From Bacillota bacterium (GTDB lineage: Bacteria > Bacillota > UBA4882 > UBA10575), in NCBI GenBank assembly GCA_012735135.1, contig JAAYHY010000056.1, positions 1-43,414 of the forward strand: a DNA stretch of 43,414 nucleotides, read 5' to 3'. A program made the position numbers and the translations under genes. Numbering within the stretch: the stretch's first letter is position 1; each line of letters opens with the position of its first letter. The notes under the pieces are model-generated. The model was not told where the DNA came from. It did not search any database and saw only the letters and a program-made list of their open reading frames with translations. Below are positions 7,516 through 15,691 of the stretch, in pieces.

Positions 7516-8448
7516 ATGAGTATTGCACAATATACAATGGCTCCTCCGTCTAAAAAAAGAAAAAAACGGGACTGGAGCAGTATCGTTTTTCAGGTTCTTT
7601 TTCTTCTCCCAGCAGCGGCTTTTCTGATCATCTTTATGTTTTATCCCATTGAAGAGACCTTCCGTCTCTCTCTCATGCGTTACACCGGTTTAGGGAAACC
7701 AACTTATATCGGTTTACAAAACTATAGTCGCTTACTGGCAGATGACAAGTTTATCACCGCCTTTTTCAATGTTCTGGGCTGGGCCTTTTGGAGTGTAGTG
7801 ATCCAAATCCCCCTTGCTTTCTTTATTGCTTATTCATTAACGGCTTTCCGTAACCGGATTACCGGTCCGTTACGGGCAATTTATTACTTGGCCAGCGTTA
7901 TGCCGTCAGCGATTACGGCGATGCTCGGGAGGTTGGTTTTTGCTCCCCGTTATGGTGTGTTGGCCAGTCTTGCGGAGACCCTAAATTGGCAATGGCTAGC
8001 GAATATTGATTTTTTAGGCAATGCCAACCTTGCTTTTTGGTCGGTGTTTGCTGTGGCAACCTGGGCCTATACAGGATTTAATATTGTTTATTTGATGGCC
8101 AATATTGAACAGATTCCGGCGGAAATCCGGGAAGCCTCCATGTTGGACGGCGCCAACCGTTGGCAGTATGCGCGTTATGTTGTTCTACCGATGGTTTCCT
8201 ACCCGCTTCTGATTATTACGGTGACGACCATCGTCGGCAGCTTAAAGGTCTTCGATCTGCCCTACCTGTTGACCAATGGAGGGCCGGGATATGCCACGAC
8301 TACCCTCGTTATCTACCTGTATCAAGAAGGGTTCGTCAATTGGTTGTATGGCCGGGCTGCCGCAATTGGCGTGGTCATTTTCTTACTCTCGCTCTTCTTT
8401 GCCGTAACGCTCTTTACCATGCAAAAAAGGAAGGGTGACTTCGCATGA
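7516..8448 (+). CDS. Sugar ABC transporter permease 1 (MalF-like)
   Basis: This 310-residue integral membrane protein is of the MalF/UgpA type. A basic cytoplasmic N-tail (KKRKKRD) is followed by six predicted membrane spans. The EAA loop reads EIREASMLDGANRWQYARYVVLP (about 205-227), the contact site for the ATPase. ATG 7516 is preceded by GGAGG nine bases upstream. It overlaps permease 2 by four bases (ATGA). With the upstream binding protein it forms a sugar importer. No ATPase gene is present, so it probably uses a shared MsmK/UgpC-type ATPase encoded elsewhere. Confidence 0.93.
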   Translation: MSIAQYTMAPPSKKRKKRDWSSIVFQVLFLLPAAAFLIIFMFYPIEETFRLSLMRYTGLGKPTYIGLQNYSRLLADDKFITAFFNVLGWAFWSVVIQIPLAFFIAYSLTAFRNRITGPLRAIYYLASVMPSAITAMLGRLVFAPRYGVLASLAETLNWQWLANIDFLGNANLAFWSVFAVATWAYTGFNIVYLMANIEQIPAEIREASMLDGANRWQYARYVVLPMVSYPLLIITVTTIVGSLKVFDLPYLLTNGGPGYATTTLVIYLYQEGFVNWLYGRAAAIGVVIFLLSLFFAVTLFTMQKRKGDFA

Positions 8449-9320
8449 AAGCGCAAGCGAGAACAGTTAGTTATAACGAAGGTTGGCCCGGTCAGCGGGC
8501 AACGGTTTCCTCTTTTACTATAAATTTCCTTTTGATTATTCTTGCTTTATTGGTGATATTACCTCTCTTAATCCCTTGGTTTTCTGTTTTTAAGACCCAA
8601 TTGGAGTATTCTTATCATCCCTGGAGTTTACCGGAGAAAATCCGTTGGGAAAACTTTAAGGAAGCCTGGGTGGCCATTGACATCGGGCGGGGTTTACTCA
8701 ACACCTTTTATGTCTGTTTAGGTGCGATTGCTTGCACGGTGCCTTCGGCCGCGATGGCGGGATATGTTTTCGCCCGTTACCGGAACCGCATCACGGAAGT
8801 CATCTTCTATCTGGTAATGGCTGGTTACTTTGTACCCGTGCAGATGTGTTTGATCCCCCTTTATCAGTTGGTTGGAAATTTAGGGATTGGCAATACGCTT
8901 CCTGGTGTGTTTTTCCCGATGACCGCCTTTGGGATTCCCTTTTGGACAATCATTTACCGTTCCTTCTTCACCAGTCTGCCTGGGGAATTAGCGGAAGCAG
9001 CCCGGATTGACGGCGCGGGCCATTTTGCCACTTTCTTCCGGGTCATGCTCCCTCTGGCCAGACCGGCGACGGTACTGGCAACCTTAATGGTTTTTATGGG
9101 GTCTTGGAACGACTATTTACTCAGCTTAATCCTGCTGAATGATCTGAAGCTTTTCACCATGCAGCTACGGATTGCCCAGTTCCTCAATAATTATGGTGTT
9201 ACCAGGATGCCAAGGTATGCTGCGGCGGTGATCATTGCTTCAGCCCCGACCATCCTTTTGTACCTGATTGGCCACCGTTGGATTATCCAAGGGACTCTGG
9301 CCGGTGCCTTGAAGGGATGA
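8445..9320 (+). CDS. Sugar ABC transporter permease 2 (MalG-like)
   Basis: A 291-residue MalG/UgpE-type permease with six predicted spans. The EAA loop is ELAEAARIDGAGHFATFFRVMLP (about 182-204). Its start overlaps the permease 1 stop as ATGA, indicating translational coupling. An intrinsic terminator at 9365-9403 ends the operon. It forms the heteromeric channel with permease 1. Confidence 0.93.
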   Translation: MKAQARTVSYNEGWPGQRATVSSFTINFLLIILALLVILPLLIPWFSVFKTQLEYSYHPWSLPEKIRWENFKEAWVAIDIGRGLLNTFYVCLGAIACTVPSAAMAGYVFARYRNRITEVIFYLVMAGYFVPVQMCLIPLYQLVGNLGIGNTLPGVFFPMTAFGIPFWTIIYRSFFTSLPGELAEAARIDGAGHFATFFRVMLPLARPATVLATLMVFMGSWNDYLLSLILLNDLKLFTMQLRIAQFLNNYGVTRMPRYAAAVIIASAPTILLYLIGHRWIIQGTLAGALKG

Positions 9321-9364
9321 TTACGCCCTTTTCGGGTTTGTTAATGGCGAAAAAGCCAACACTT

Positions 9365-9403
9365 AAAAAAGCCGTCTCTCCTTCCGGGGGGACGGCTTTT
9401 TTT
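9365..9403 (+). terminator. Terminator of the sugar importer operon
   Basis: AAAAAAGCCGTC and GACGGCTTTTTT pair around a short loop, followed by further T. Confidence 0.85.
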
Positions 9404-9514
9404 GATCCGCCCGCCAGAGTTAAATTTCGCCATCCCCTTGCTTATGAAAAAGCAGCAGTGGTAGAATGGATAAAGTACCCCGGGGATTTATCAGGAAAGG
9501 TTGATGGAGTAGAG

Positions 9515-10162
9515 GTGACTTATCAATACATTCTTTTTGATTTGGATGGGACTTTGACCGATCCCGGCGCCGGTATTATTAATTCGGTCCTTTATGCTTT
9601 ACGGCGTTACGGGATCGAAGGTGATCCCCACTTTCTCCGCCGGTTTGTCGGTCCTCCGCTGATCAACTCCTTTATGGAATTTTACGGGTTTACGGAAGAG
9701 CAAGCCAGAGAAGCAGTGGAGTTTTACCGGGAGTATTACCGGGAACGGGGGATCTTTGAAAACCGTCTTTACCCGGGAATCCCGGAATTACTGGCCACAT
9801 TGACGGAACGGGGGAAGCAACTGGCGCTGGCGACCTCGAAACCGACGGTCTTTGCCCGGCAGGTTCTCACCCATTTTCAGCTCCACCATTATTTCGCGGA
9901 AGAAATGATCGTCGGCAGCTACTTGGATGGGAGACGGACCAATAAGGCCGAGGTGATTGCGGCGGTTCTGGCGCTCCTCCCTCCGGAACGGGAAAAGGCC
10001 GTGATGGTCGGCGACCGGAAATATGATGTGGAAGGGGCCCGGGCCAATGGGATTGCGGCCATTGGCGTGACTTATGGTTATGGGGAAGTGGCTGAACTTG
10101 AAAGGGCGCGCCCGGCGCAGATTGCCCATTCTGTACCGGAGCTATTGAATTTCCTGCTCTGA
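9515..10162 (+). CDS. HAD-family phosphatase (phosphoglycolate phosphatase-like)
   Basis: A 215-residue HAD hydrolase with all four motifs. Motif I is FDLDGTLTD (residues 7-15; the two Asp are nucleophile and acid/base), motif II is ATSKP, motif III is the Lys in TNKAEV, and motif IV is MVGDRKYDVEGA. A helical C1 cap between motifs I and II fits the Gph/PpaX/YfnB group. I chose GTG 9515 with GGAG five bases upstream; the long open frame running back to 9278 crosses the previous operon's terminator and is not translated. The substrate is unknown: phosphoglycolate, pyrophosphate or a nucleotide are the family options. Confidence 0.9.
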   Translation: MTYQYILFDLDGTLTDPGAGIINSVLYALRRYGIEGDPHFLRRFVGPPLINSFMEFYGFTEEQAREAVEFYREYYRERGIFENRLYPGIPELLATLTERGKQLALATSKPTVFARQVLTHFQLHHYFAEEMIVGSYLDGRRTNKAEVIAAVLALLPPEREKAVMVGDRKYDVEGARANGIAAIGVTYGYGEVAELERARPAQIAHSVPELLNFLL

Positions 10163-10172
10163 CCGTTACCGC

Positions 10173-10192
10173 GTTGCCGGGTGAGCGGGGTA
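10173..10192. repeat. Possible degenerate REP-like copy
   Basis: GCCGGGTGAGCGGGGTA resembles the repeat core GCCGGGGTGAGCGACTAC with one deletion and a changed end. It lies between two convergent genes. Confidence 0.3.
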
Positions 10193-10253
10193 AAACCGGC
10201 AGGAGCGGTCGGCTTTTCGTTTTTGGCCTTTCGTCAATGGCCTACAGAGGCAG

Positions 10254-10712
10254 TTATTCGCTTCTTGACGGAGAGCCCCCGCGTAAAAGGCGGAGGAGGA
10301 CCAACCCCATAACTAAGCCATAGGCCACGGCAGCAAGAAGATTGGAAAAGGAGGCGGCCAGGGTAACATAGGCCAGTTCCGGAACTTTAAAAAGGATGGT
10401 TATGGCGTAACTAATAAACCAAATCCCCAGCGCGAAGTGGATGGCTTTCAAGAGAAGGTAGGGTTTGGAAAGGGAAACAAAATAGATAAAGACTACACCG
10501 AGGGTGGCGGCAAACCCGAAAAAAGTAAGGATGGAGAAGATGGTTTCACCTATTCCCCTGGGAAAGTGGCCGAAAACGAAGACCCCGCTAAAATCGATGT
10601 ACCGGAGGATTCGCGTTTTAAAAATTAGATCAGCCACTAAATTAATGGCTGCTCCGACCAGTCCCCCACAAAAACCTGAGATCAAGCCCATGATGTAACG
10701 GTCTCTAATCAT
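10254..10712 (-). CDS. Four-span membrane protein of unknown function
   Basis: A 152-residue protein with four strongly hydrophobic segments (about 8-30, 50-75, 85-105, 112-140), a short basic N-terminus MIRDRY and a polar C-tail. I recognise no catalytic motif. It has the general shape of YqhR-like membrane proteins of spore formers, but I cannot confirm that. ATG 10712 was chosen over upstream GTG 10727 because the intervening GGGGGGA can serve as ribosome site. A run of nine G's in this leader is prone to slippage. It is monocistronic and convergent with the HAD phosphatase. Confidence 0.75.
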   Translation of the reverse strand: MIRDRYIMGLISGFCGGLVGAAINLVADLIFKTRILRYIDFSGVFVFGHFPRGIGETIFSILTFFGFAATLGVVFIYFVSLSKPYLLLKAIHFALGIWFISYAITILFKVPELAYVTLAASFSNLLAAVAYGLVMGLVLLRLLRGGSPSRSE

Positions 10713-10874
10713 GGTTCCCCCCCCCACTCATAGCTTGCCTTTATTATGCCACATCATGAACCCGTTGATTCAACTCAAGGCCCATTGGAGAGGACAACCG
10801 GACCTTCCCCGGAGCAAGCGGAGTTTTCTGGGGAGGGTTTCTCTTTTCCTGAGAATTTTAAGCGGACGGAGGGG

Positions 10875-11495
10875 TTACACCTGAAAGACCAGGTCACAGC
10901 GGTTGGCGATCTTTAGCTCTGTAAAATAGCGGTTTTCCAATGGGATCCATTCCTGAAGGAAACGGCGGTGCAGTTCCGGCCCGCATCTCTTTAAGAGGCG
11001 TTCGCTTTGGGCGGCTGCGTCGATGCGGAGAAAAACCTTGAGGTCATAATAGGGGAATAAAACGGGATGGAGACTATAAACCCCTTCGATTATATTCAAG
11101 GGTTTCGGGGTCACGGAGATCGTTTGGGTAAAGTCCTGTTGGTGGCAGTCGTAGATCCGGTACTGGAAGGGTTGCCTCTTCTGTAAGCCCAGGATCACTT
11201 CATTTTTAAAACGGAGATAATCCACATTGCCGCCGGCCTCTTTTAGGCGGGCTGCGGTCTTTAATTCGGGGGGGAGAAAGAAATCATCCATATGAAAGAG
11301 GTTACAATCGTAGACCGTTGCCAGGTAAGCGGCTAAACTGGTCTTCCCTGCCCCGCTCTGGCCATCGATGGCCACTAAAACTTGGTCTTTTTGGGCCAAG
11401 AGGGCGTCAATCCGCGGGAACAACAGGGCGAATTTTTGGTTTTGACCGGACTGTTCTTGGTTGAGGAGAATCTTGTCCATCTGCACCGGCTTCAC
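10875..11495 (-). CDS. Uridine kinase-like P-loop protein
   Basis: A 206-residue P-loop kinase-like protein. Walker A is AIDGQSGAGKTSL (about 42-54). A following FHMDDFFLPPE gives the Asp-rich motif of uridine/nucleoside kinases, and NIIEGVYSLHP matches the conserved EGVY loop. Arg-rich lid residues (LRIDAAAQSERLLKR) follow. It is related to Udk, but sequence alone does not prove a nucleoside substrate. GTG 11495 has AAAGGAAAG close upstream; ATG 11480 is an alternative. It sits downstream of the amino-acid importer on the same strand with a 108-base gap. Confidence 0.8.
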   Translation of the reverse strand: MKPVQMDKILLNQEQSGQNQKFALLFPRIDALLAQKDQVLVAIDGQSGAGKTSLAAYLATVYDCNLFHMDDFFLPPELKTAARLKEAGGNVDYLRFKNEVILGLQKRQPFQYRIYDCHQQDFTQTISVTPKPLNIIEGVYSLHPVLFPYYDLKVFLRIDAAAQSERLLKRCGPELHRRFLQEWIPLENRYFTELKIANRCDLVFQV

Positions 11496-11603
11496 CTTTC
11501 CTTTGGGGAGCCCTTTTTCCCTTGATTCCGGTTCAAGGGGGAACTGGGGGATGAAACCCCAATTTCAGTCATCATCTGTGATTATTTTCAAAGTAATGGT
11601 TGA

Positions 11604-12377
11604 CTAATAGCCGTTGGCATTAAAGTTGCTGAGAAAAGCTCTGGTCCGCTCGTTGGTGGGGGCGTCCAAAACGATTTCCGGGGGACCCTCTTCGATAATC
11701 TGGCCATGATCCATAAAGAGGACCCGATCGGCCACATCGCGGGCAAAACGCATCTCGTGGGTGACCACCATCATCGTCATCCGTTCCGCCGCTAAATTCC
11801 GGATTACTTTCAGCACTTCACCGGTTAACTCGGGATCAAGGGCGGAAGTCGGCTCGTCAAAGAAGAGAATGGCGGGTTTCATGGCCAAGGCCCGGGCGAT
11901 GGCTACCCGTTGAGATTGTCCGCCCGAAAGCTGATAGGGGTAGGCATTGGCTTTTTCGCTCAATCCGATCTTGGCCAACAGTTGACGGGCGATGGTTTCC
12001 GCTTCCTCCGGGGTCATTCCGGCCACCCGCACCGGCGCTTCGGTAATATTCCGCAGGACCGAGAAATGGGGGAAGAGGTTAAAGTTCTGAAAGACCATGC
12101 CCAGTTGGAGCCGGATCTTTCTTAATTCGGCTTCCGGAGCGTAGACGACCCGGCCCGAAGGGGAAGTGGTTACCATCGGTTGGCCGGCAACGAAGATGGA
12201 ACCACGATCGACCTTTTCCAGGAGGGTCAAGCAACGCAAGAGCGTGCTTTTACCCGAACCGGAAGGTCCGATCACGGCCACCACTTCCCCTTCGTTGATC
12301 TCGAAGGAGACACCGGTCACCACATCATCGGCGCCGGTAAAACTTTTATATAGGTTTTCGACTTTAAGGATTTCCAT
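11604..12377 (-). CDS. Polar amino-acid ABC transporter ATPase (GlnQ/HisP-like)
   Basis: A 257-residue ABC ATPase. Walker A is GPSGSGKST (about 37-45), the Q-loop is MVFQNFNLFPH, the signature is LSGGQSQRVAIARAL, Walker B is ILFFDEPTSALDP and the H-loop is VVTHEM. The QNFNLFPH segment is typical of polar amino-acid importers. AGGAG is nine bases before ATG. Its start is 12 bases after the permease stop. It energises uptake through the permease at 12390 with the binding protein at 13344. Confidence 0.95.
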   Translation of the reverse strand: MEILKVENLYKSFTGADDVVTGVSFEINEGEVVAVIGPSGSGKSTLLRCLTLLEKVDRGSIFVAGQPMVTTSPSGRVVYAPEAELRKIRLQLGMVFQNFNLFPHFSVLRNITEAPVRVAGMTPEEAETIARQLLAKIGLSEKANAYPYQLSGGQSQRVAIARALAMKPAILFFDEPTSALDPELTGEVLKVIRNLAAERMTMMVVTHEMRFARDVADRVLFMDHGQIIEEGPPEIVLDAPTNERTRAFLSNFNANGY

Positions 12378-12389
12378 GGCGCTCAGCTC

Positions 12390-13064
12390 CTACTTGTAAT
12401 AACTCAGTTTCTTCTCCGCCGCTTCAAAGATTTTAGTGACGATCCAGTTCATCAAGAGATAAAAAAGGCCGGCAATAAAGAGGGGAGTAGTGGAAAAGAG
12501 ACGGGATGCTTCGTTTTTGGCCACCCGGAAAAGCTCGGAGATCCCAAGCACCTGGATGAGAGCGGTGTCTTTCACGAGCGTAATAACCTCATTGCTGATG
12601 GGGGGGAGAATCCTTTTGACCACTTGTGGCAGGATAATCCGGAAAAAGGTTTGCCGTTTGGTAAAACCTAAGACAGCGGCCGCTTCGTACTGGCCCTGCG
12701 GGATGGACTCGATCCCGCCCCGGTAAATCTCGGCAAAGTAGGCGGCGTAATTCAGAGAAAAGGCCAGGACCGCCGCAGGGAAACGGGGGAGGCTAAATTT
12801 CCATCCCTCGGGCAGCATGTAAAAGGGGGCAAAATAGAAAAAGATCAGTTGCAAAATTAATGGAGTGCCCCGCATCACCAGGATAAATAGTCTAATGGGC
12901 GTGTTCAGCCATTTCGCCGGCGCCATCCGGCCGAGGGCAATGAGTAAACCCAAAGGTAAAGCGAAGAGAAGCGTTAAAAAGAAAAGGCGGAGGGAGGTTA
13001 GGGCCCCTTCGCCCAAGAGCGTCAGTTGTTTGATTAGCTGAGCGCCGCTTTCAAAGCTGAACAT
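12390..13064 (-). CDS. Polar amino-acid ABC transporter permease (HisM/GlnP-like)
   Basis: A 224-residue permease of the HisMQ family with about five membrane spans. The conserved EAA loop is GQYEAAAVLGFTKRQTFFRI, and RGTPLILQL is also family-typical. AAGGAG is eight bases before ATG. It is the only permease in the operon, so it probably acts as a homodimer. A hairpin separates it from the binding-protein gene upstream. Confidence 0.94.
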   Translation of the reverse strand: MFSFESGAQLIKQLTLLGEGALTSLRLFFLTLLFALPLGLLIALGRMAPAKWLNTPIRLFILVMRGTPLILQLIFFYFAPFYMLPEGWKFSLPRFPAAVLAFSLNYAAYFAEIYRGGIESIPQGQYEAAAVLGFTKRQTFFRIILPQVVKRILPPISNEVITLVKDTALIQVLGISELFRVAKNEASRLFSTTPLFIAGLFYLLMNWIVTKIFEAAEKKLSYYK

Positions 13065-13213
13065 GGAAATAACTCCTTTTCTATGAGATGAGAAATCGCT
13101 TATTGAGATTACATTTCATAAAAAACTCGAAAGGACCGGGATTCCTGGAGCGGGAAGTTTCCAATAGGCAAAGGATGTGCCGGGAAAAAAATGGGTTCCC
13201 GGGGCTGTTAGGG

Positions 13214-13257
13214 AAAAGGGTTATGAGCTCCCGGTTACCGCACTCATAACCCTTTTT
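13214..13257. terminator. Hairpin between amino-acid binding protein and permease genes
   Basis: AAAAGGGTTATGAG and CTCATAACCCTTTT pair around a 15-base loop, with T runs on both strands, so it can act in either direction. On the minus strand it lies after the binding-protein gene and before the permease. Confidence 0.8.
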
Positions 13258-13303
13258 ATTATTCCGCTTCCGATCGGAATTTCCTTCTCATATAACGTAT
13301 AAC

Positions 13304-13347
13304 GTGGGCGACTAGTAAGAAAATGGCGGTAGCCGCGTAGCGACTAC
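13304..13347. repeat. REP-like repeats overlapping the binding-protein stop codon
   Basis: GTGGGCGACTA (13304-13314) and GTAGCGACTAC (13337-13347) are variants of the repeat core. On the minus strand the second one reads GTAGTCGC, and its first bases supply the TAG stop of the gene at 13344. Confidence 0.5.
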
Positions 13348-14150
13348 TTACCAAGAATGGTAATATCTTCTCCAAACCATTTAATGGAGATGTCTGCCAA
13401 CGTACCATCTTTGGCCATGGCATCAAGGGTTTCCTGGACTTTGGCCATTAGTTCCTGATCATTTTTCCGGAAGCCAATCCCGTATTCTTCACCGGCTAAA
13501 GCCTCATCCAACACGATAAAGTTTTTATTCTTTTGTTGAATATAATAACGGGCTACGATCTCGTCCATCAAGACCGCATCCAAGCCGCCCATTTCCAAGT
13601 CCATGAGGGCGGTCATGTTTTCGTCAAATTCGATGATATCGGCCAAGGAGGCTTTAAAACTGGAAGCCTTGTCTAGAGCATCCTTGGCGCTGGATCCGGC
13701 TTGGAGACCCAGGCGTTTCCCGGCTAAAGAGGCTAAAGAGGTAAGACCGGCATCGCCACGGACGACTATGACTTGACGATTTTTCATGTATGGTTTGCTA
13801 AAAAGCAGGTTCTTTTGGCGTTCGGGGGTAATGGTCAAACCGTTCCAAATACAATCAATATTCTTTGTGTTCAGTTCCTGTTCTTTGGCATCCCAGTTGA
13901 TCGGTTGTAACTTTAGTTTAATCTGCAGACGCTCGCAAACAGCTTTTGCCACATCGATATCAAAACCGACGATCTGGCCTTGCTCATCCCGGAAGCCCAT
14001 CGGTGGAAAGCTGTCATCCAGACCTAACACAAATACGCCTTTCTTTGCAATATCCTCCCAGGAGGTATCCTTTTTCGGAGCGGCATTTCCGGAGAGAAGG
14101 AAAAGAAAGACCAACATTAAGGTCAACACAGTAAAAATGGATTTTTTCAT
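13344..14150 (-). CDS. Polar amino-acid ABC transporter substrate-binding protein
   Basis: A 268-residue family 3 (SBP_bac_3) binding protein. A signal peptide (1-24, ending SGNAAPKK) has no cysteine, so it is not a lipoprotein. Family hallmarks are FVLGLDDSFPPMGFRDEQG, IVGFDIDVAKAVCERL, DCIWNGLTITPERQK and FSKPYM. The start ATG has AGAGGTGA about seven bases upstream. A sigma-A promoter lies at 14181-14209, and the hairpin at 13214 follows. The ligand is probably a polar amino acid but not more precisely known. The stop codon lies in a REP-like repeat. Confidence 0.94.
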   Translation of the reverse strand: MKKSIFTVLTLMLVFLFLLSGNAAPKKDTSWEDIAKKGVFVLGLDDSFPPMGFRDEQGQIVGFDIDVAKAVCERLQIKLKLQPINWDAKEQELNTKNIDCIWNGLTITPERQKNLLFSKPYMKNRQVIVVRGDAGLTSLASLAGKRLGLQAGSSAKDALDKASSFKASLADIIEFDENMTALMDLEMGGLDAVLMDEIVARYYIQQKNKNFIVLDEALAGEEYGIGFRKNDQELMAKVQETLDAMAKDGTLADISIKWFGEDITILGK

Positions 14151-14180
14151 AAATAATCACCTCTAAAGTATTTATATACA

Positions 14181-14209
14181 ATTATACGCAAAAATGGGGG
14201 ATTAGTAAA
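14181..14209 (-). promoter_or_regulatory. Promoter of the amino-acid importer operon
   Basis: On the minus strand TTTACT, a 17-base spacer and a perfect TATAAT (14181-14186). The start is near 14174, about 25 bases before the ATG. Confidence 0.75.
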
Positions 14210-14388
14210 GGGAGATCCGGTGAAACAGTGGTTGCAAAAAGGCTTTTCGTAGGGAAACAAAGGAATTATAGTGTAATCTTACATTAAGATAAAAGGAAGG
14301 TCAAGGCCGATCAATCGGGCAACAACTTGCAGGAAATAAAAGGAAACGGTTGAAGTATTTTATGAAGGATAAAATGACCTTCTAAACC

Positions 14389-14417
14389 TTGCATCTTTTA
14401 TTAACATTATCTAAAAT
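14389..14417 (+). promoter_or_regulatory. Promoter of the BMP/nucleoside importer operon
   Basis: TTGCAT (14389-14394), a 17-base spacer and TAAAAT (14412-14417); the start is near 14424. The rest of the 325-base divergent gap (14151-14475) shows nothing else clear. Confidence 0.75.
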
Positions 14418-14432
14418 AGTAATGAAAAGATC

Positions 14433-14457
14433 TTTATTTCAGTTGATCTGAAATAAA
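14433..14457 (+). promoter_or_regulatory. Inverted repeat in the BMP-gene leader
   Basis: Perfect 10-base arms TTTATTTCAG and CTGAAATAAA with loop TTGAT, at about +10 to +34 and just before the AAGGAGG ribosome site. It could be an operator or an RNA hairpin. Confidence 0.55.
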
Positions 14458-14475
14458 ACGAAGGAGGCGCCTAAA

Positions 14476-15558
14476 GTGGTGAAGAAAGTCTTGGTAGCTT
14501 TGGTCATCCTGGTGGTGGCCGTACTGATTCTGGTCAATGTCGGTCAAAAAACGGGTGTGCTCAAGATGGGCCGGTTGAAGATCGGAATGGTGACCGATGC
14601 GGGAACGATTGATGACAAATCTTTCAACCAGGGTACTTGGGAAGGGGTTAAACAGGCCGGGGAAGAGTTAGGCCTGGAAATTAAGTATCTAAAACCGGCC
14701 GGGACCACCGAAGCGGATTACATGAAAGAGATTGGCAATCTTTATGATGCCGGGTTTAAATTCATTGTCTGTCCCGGGTTTAAGTTTGAAACAGCCATCT
14801 TCCAAGCTCAGGACAAATACAAGGACGCTAAATTTGTGATCATCGACGGTAATCCGCACGCCGGCGATTTTGTCCCCGTGGTTAAAGATAACACAGTATC
14901 CATCTTCTTTGCGGAGCACGAATCTGGATTTGTGGCCGGCCTTGCCACCGCTTTACAGCTGCAGGAAGGCGAATTGGGCTTCATCGGCGGTATGGAGATC
15001 CCGGCGGTCCAGAAGTTCAATTGGGGATTCCAACAAGGGGTCAAGTACGCCAATGAGAACTTCGGCACCAAGATGGTGATTAGACCAGAAAACGTGATTT
15101 ACCAAGGCTCCTTTGACAATGTGGCGGCCGGACAGCAACTGGCGGCCCAGATGTATGACCGTGGGGTGAAAGCGATCTTTGCCGCAGCCGGCGGCGTCGG
15201 GATCGGCGCAATTAACGAGGCCAAATCCCGGGCAAAAGCCGGTCAAAAAGTGTGGATTATCGGAGTGGACGTGGACCAGTACGCCGAAGGGATCTATGAC
15301 GGGGAGAAATCCGTGATCCTGACTTCTGCCATGAAACAGATTAAAAAAGCCACTTACGATATGATTAAAGCCGAAACCGAAGGGAAATTCCCCGGCGGCC
15401 AAATTCTCACCTTCGATGCTACCAACGACGGGATCGGGATTCCGGCGGAGAATCCGAATCTCAGCGCCGCCGTGGAAAGCAAAGTGGCTGAGGTCTACGC
15501 CAAATTAAAGAGGGGCGAAATTGTCGTCGCCGATGTCCAGGGCGATTTAATTAAGTAA
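14476..15558 (+). CDS. BMP-family (nucleoside/basic membrane protein) substrate-binding protein
   Basis: A 360-residue BMP/Med family protein: KIGMVTDAGTIDDKSFNQGTWEG and the GVKAIFAAAGGVGIGAINEA segment are diagnostic. Relatives (BmpA, Med, NupN-type) bind purine nucleosides. Residues 1-23 form a hydrophobic segment with no cysteine and no obvious cleavage site, so the protein is either anchored by its N-terminus or exported by a poor signal; family members in monoderm bacteria are normally lipoproteins. GTG 14476 has AAGGAGG nine bases upstream. A strong hairpin follows, then the ATPase and two permeases of the same importer. Confidence 0.93.
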   Translation: MVKKVLVALVILVVAVLILVNVGQKTGVLKMGRLKIGMVTDAGTIDDKSFNQGTWEGVKQAGEELGLEIKYLKPAGTTEADYMKEIGNLYDAGFKFIVCPGFKFETAIFQAQDKYKDAKFVIIDGNPHAGDFVPVVKDNTVSIFFAEHESGFVAGLATALQLQEGELGFIGGMEIPAVQKFNWGFQQGVKYANENFGTKMVIRPENVIYQGSFDNVAAGQQLAAQMYDRGVKAIFAAAGGVGIGAINEAKSRAKAGQKVWIIGVDVDQYAEGIYDGEKSVILTSAMKQIKKATYDMIKAETEGKFPGGQILTFDATNDGIGIPAENPNLSAAVESKVAEVYAKLKRGEIVVADVQGDLIK

Positions 15559-15601
15559 GATTAAATTTTTTTGAGGAAAGGGTTGTAATGCTTGGTAGCG
15601 G

Positions 15602-15642
15602 GAAGAGGATGGACGGTTCCATCCTCTTCTTTTCTTTTTTTT
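15602..15642 (+). terminator. Strong hairpin between BMP gene and ATPase
   Basis: GAAGAGGATGG and CCATCCTCTTC pair around a 6-base loop, followed by TTTTCTTTTTTTT. It is expected to stop most transcripts, leaving some read-through into the transporter genes. Confidence 0.9.
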
Positions 15643-15691
15643 AAAATATATTATAATGATGAGGGAGGAAAAAAGAAAAAGGAGCGATGTA

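Noticed and set aside
9278-9514. N-terminal extension of the HAD phosphatase
   Set aside because: It overlaps the permease gene and runs through its terminator. The conserved FDLDGT motif starts just after GTG 9515.
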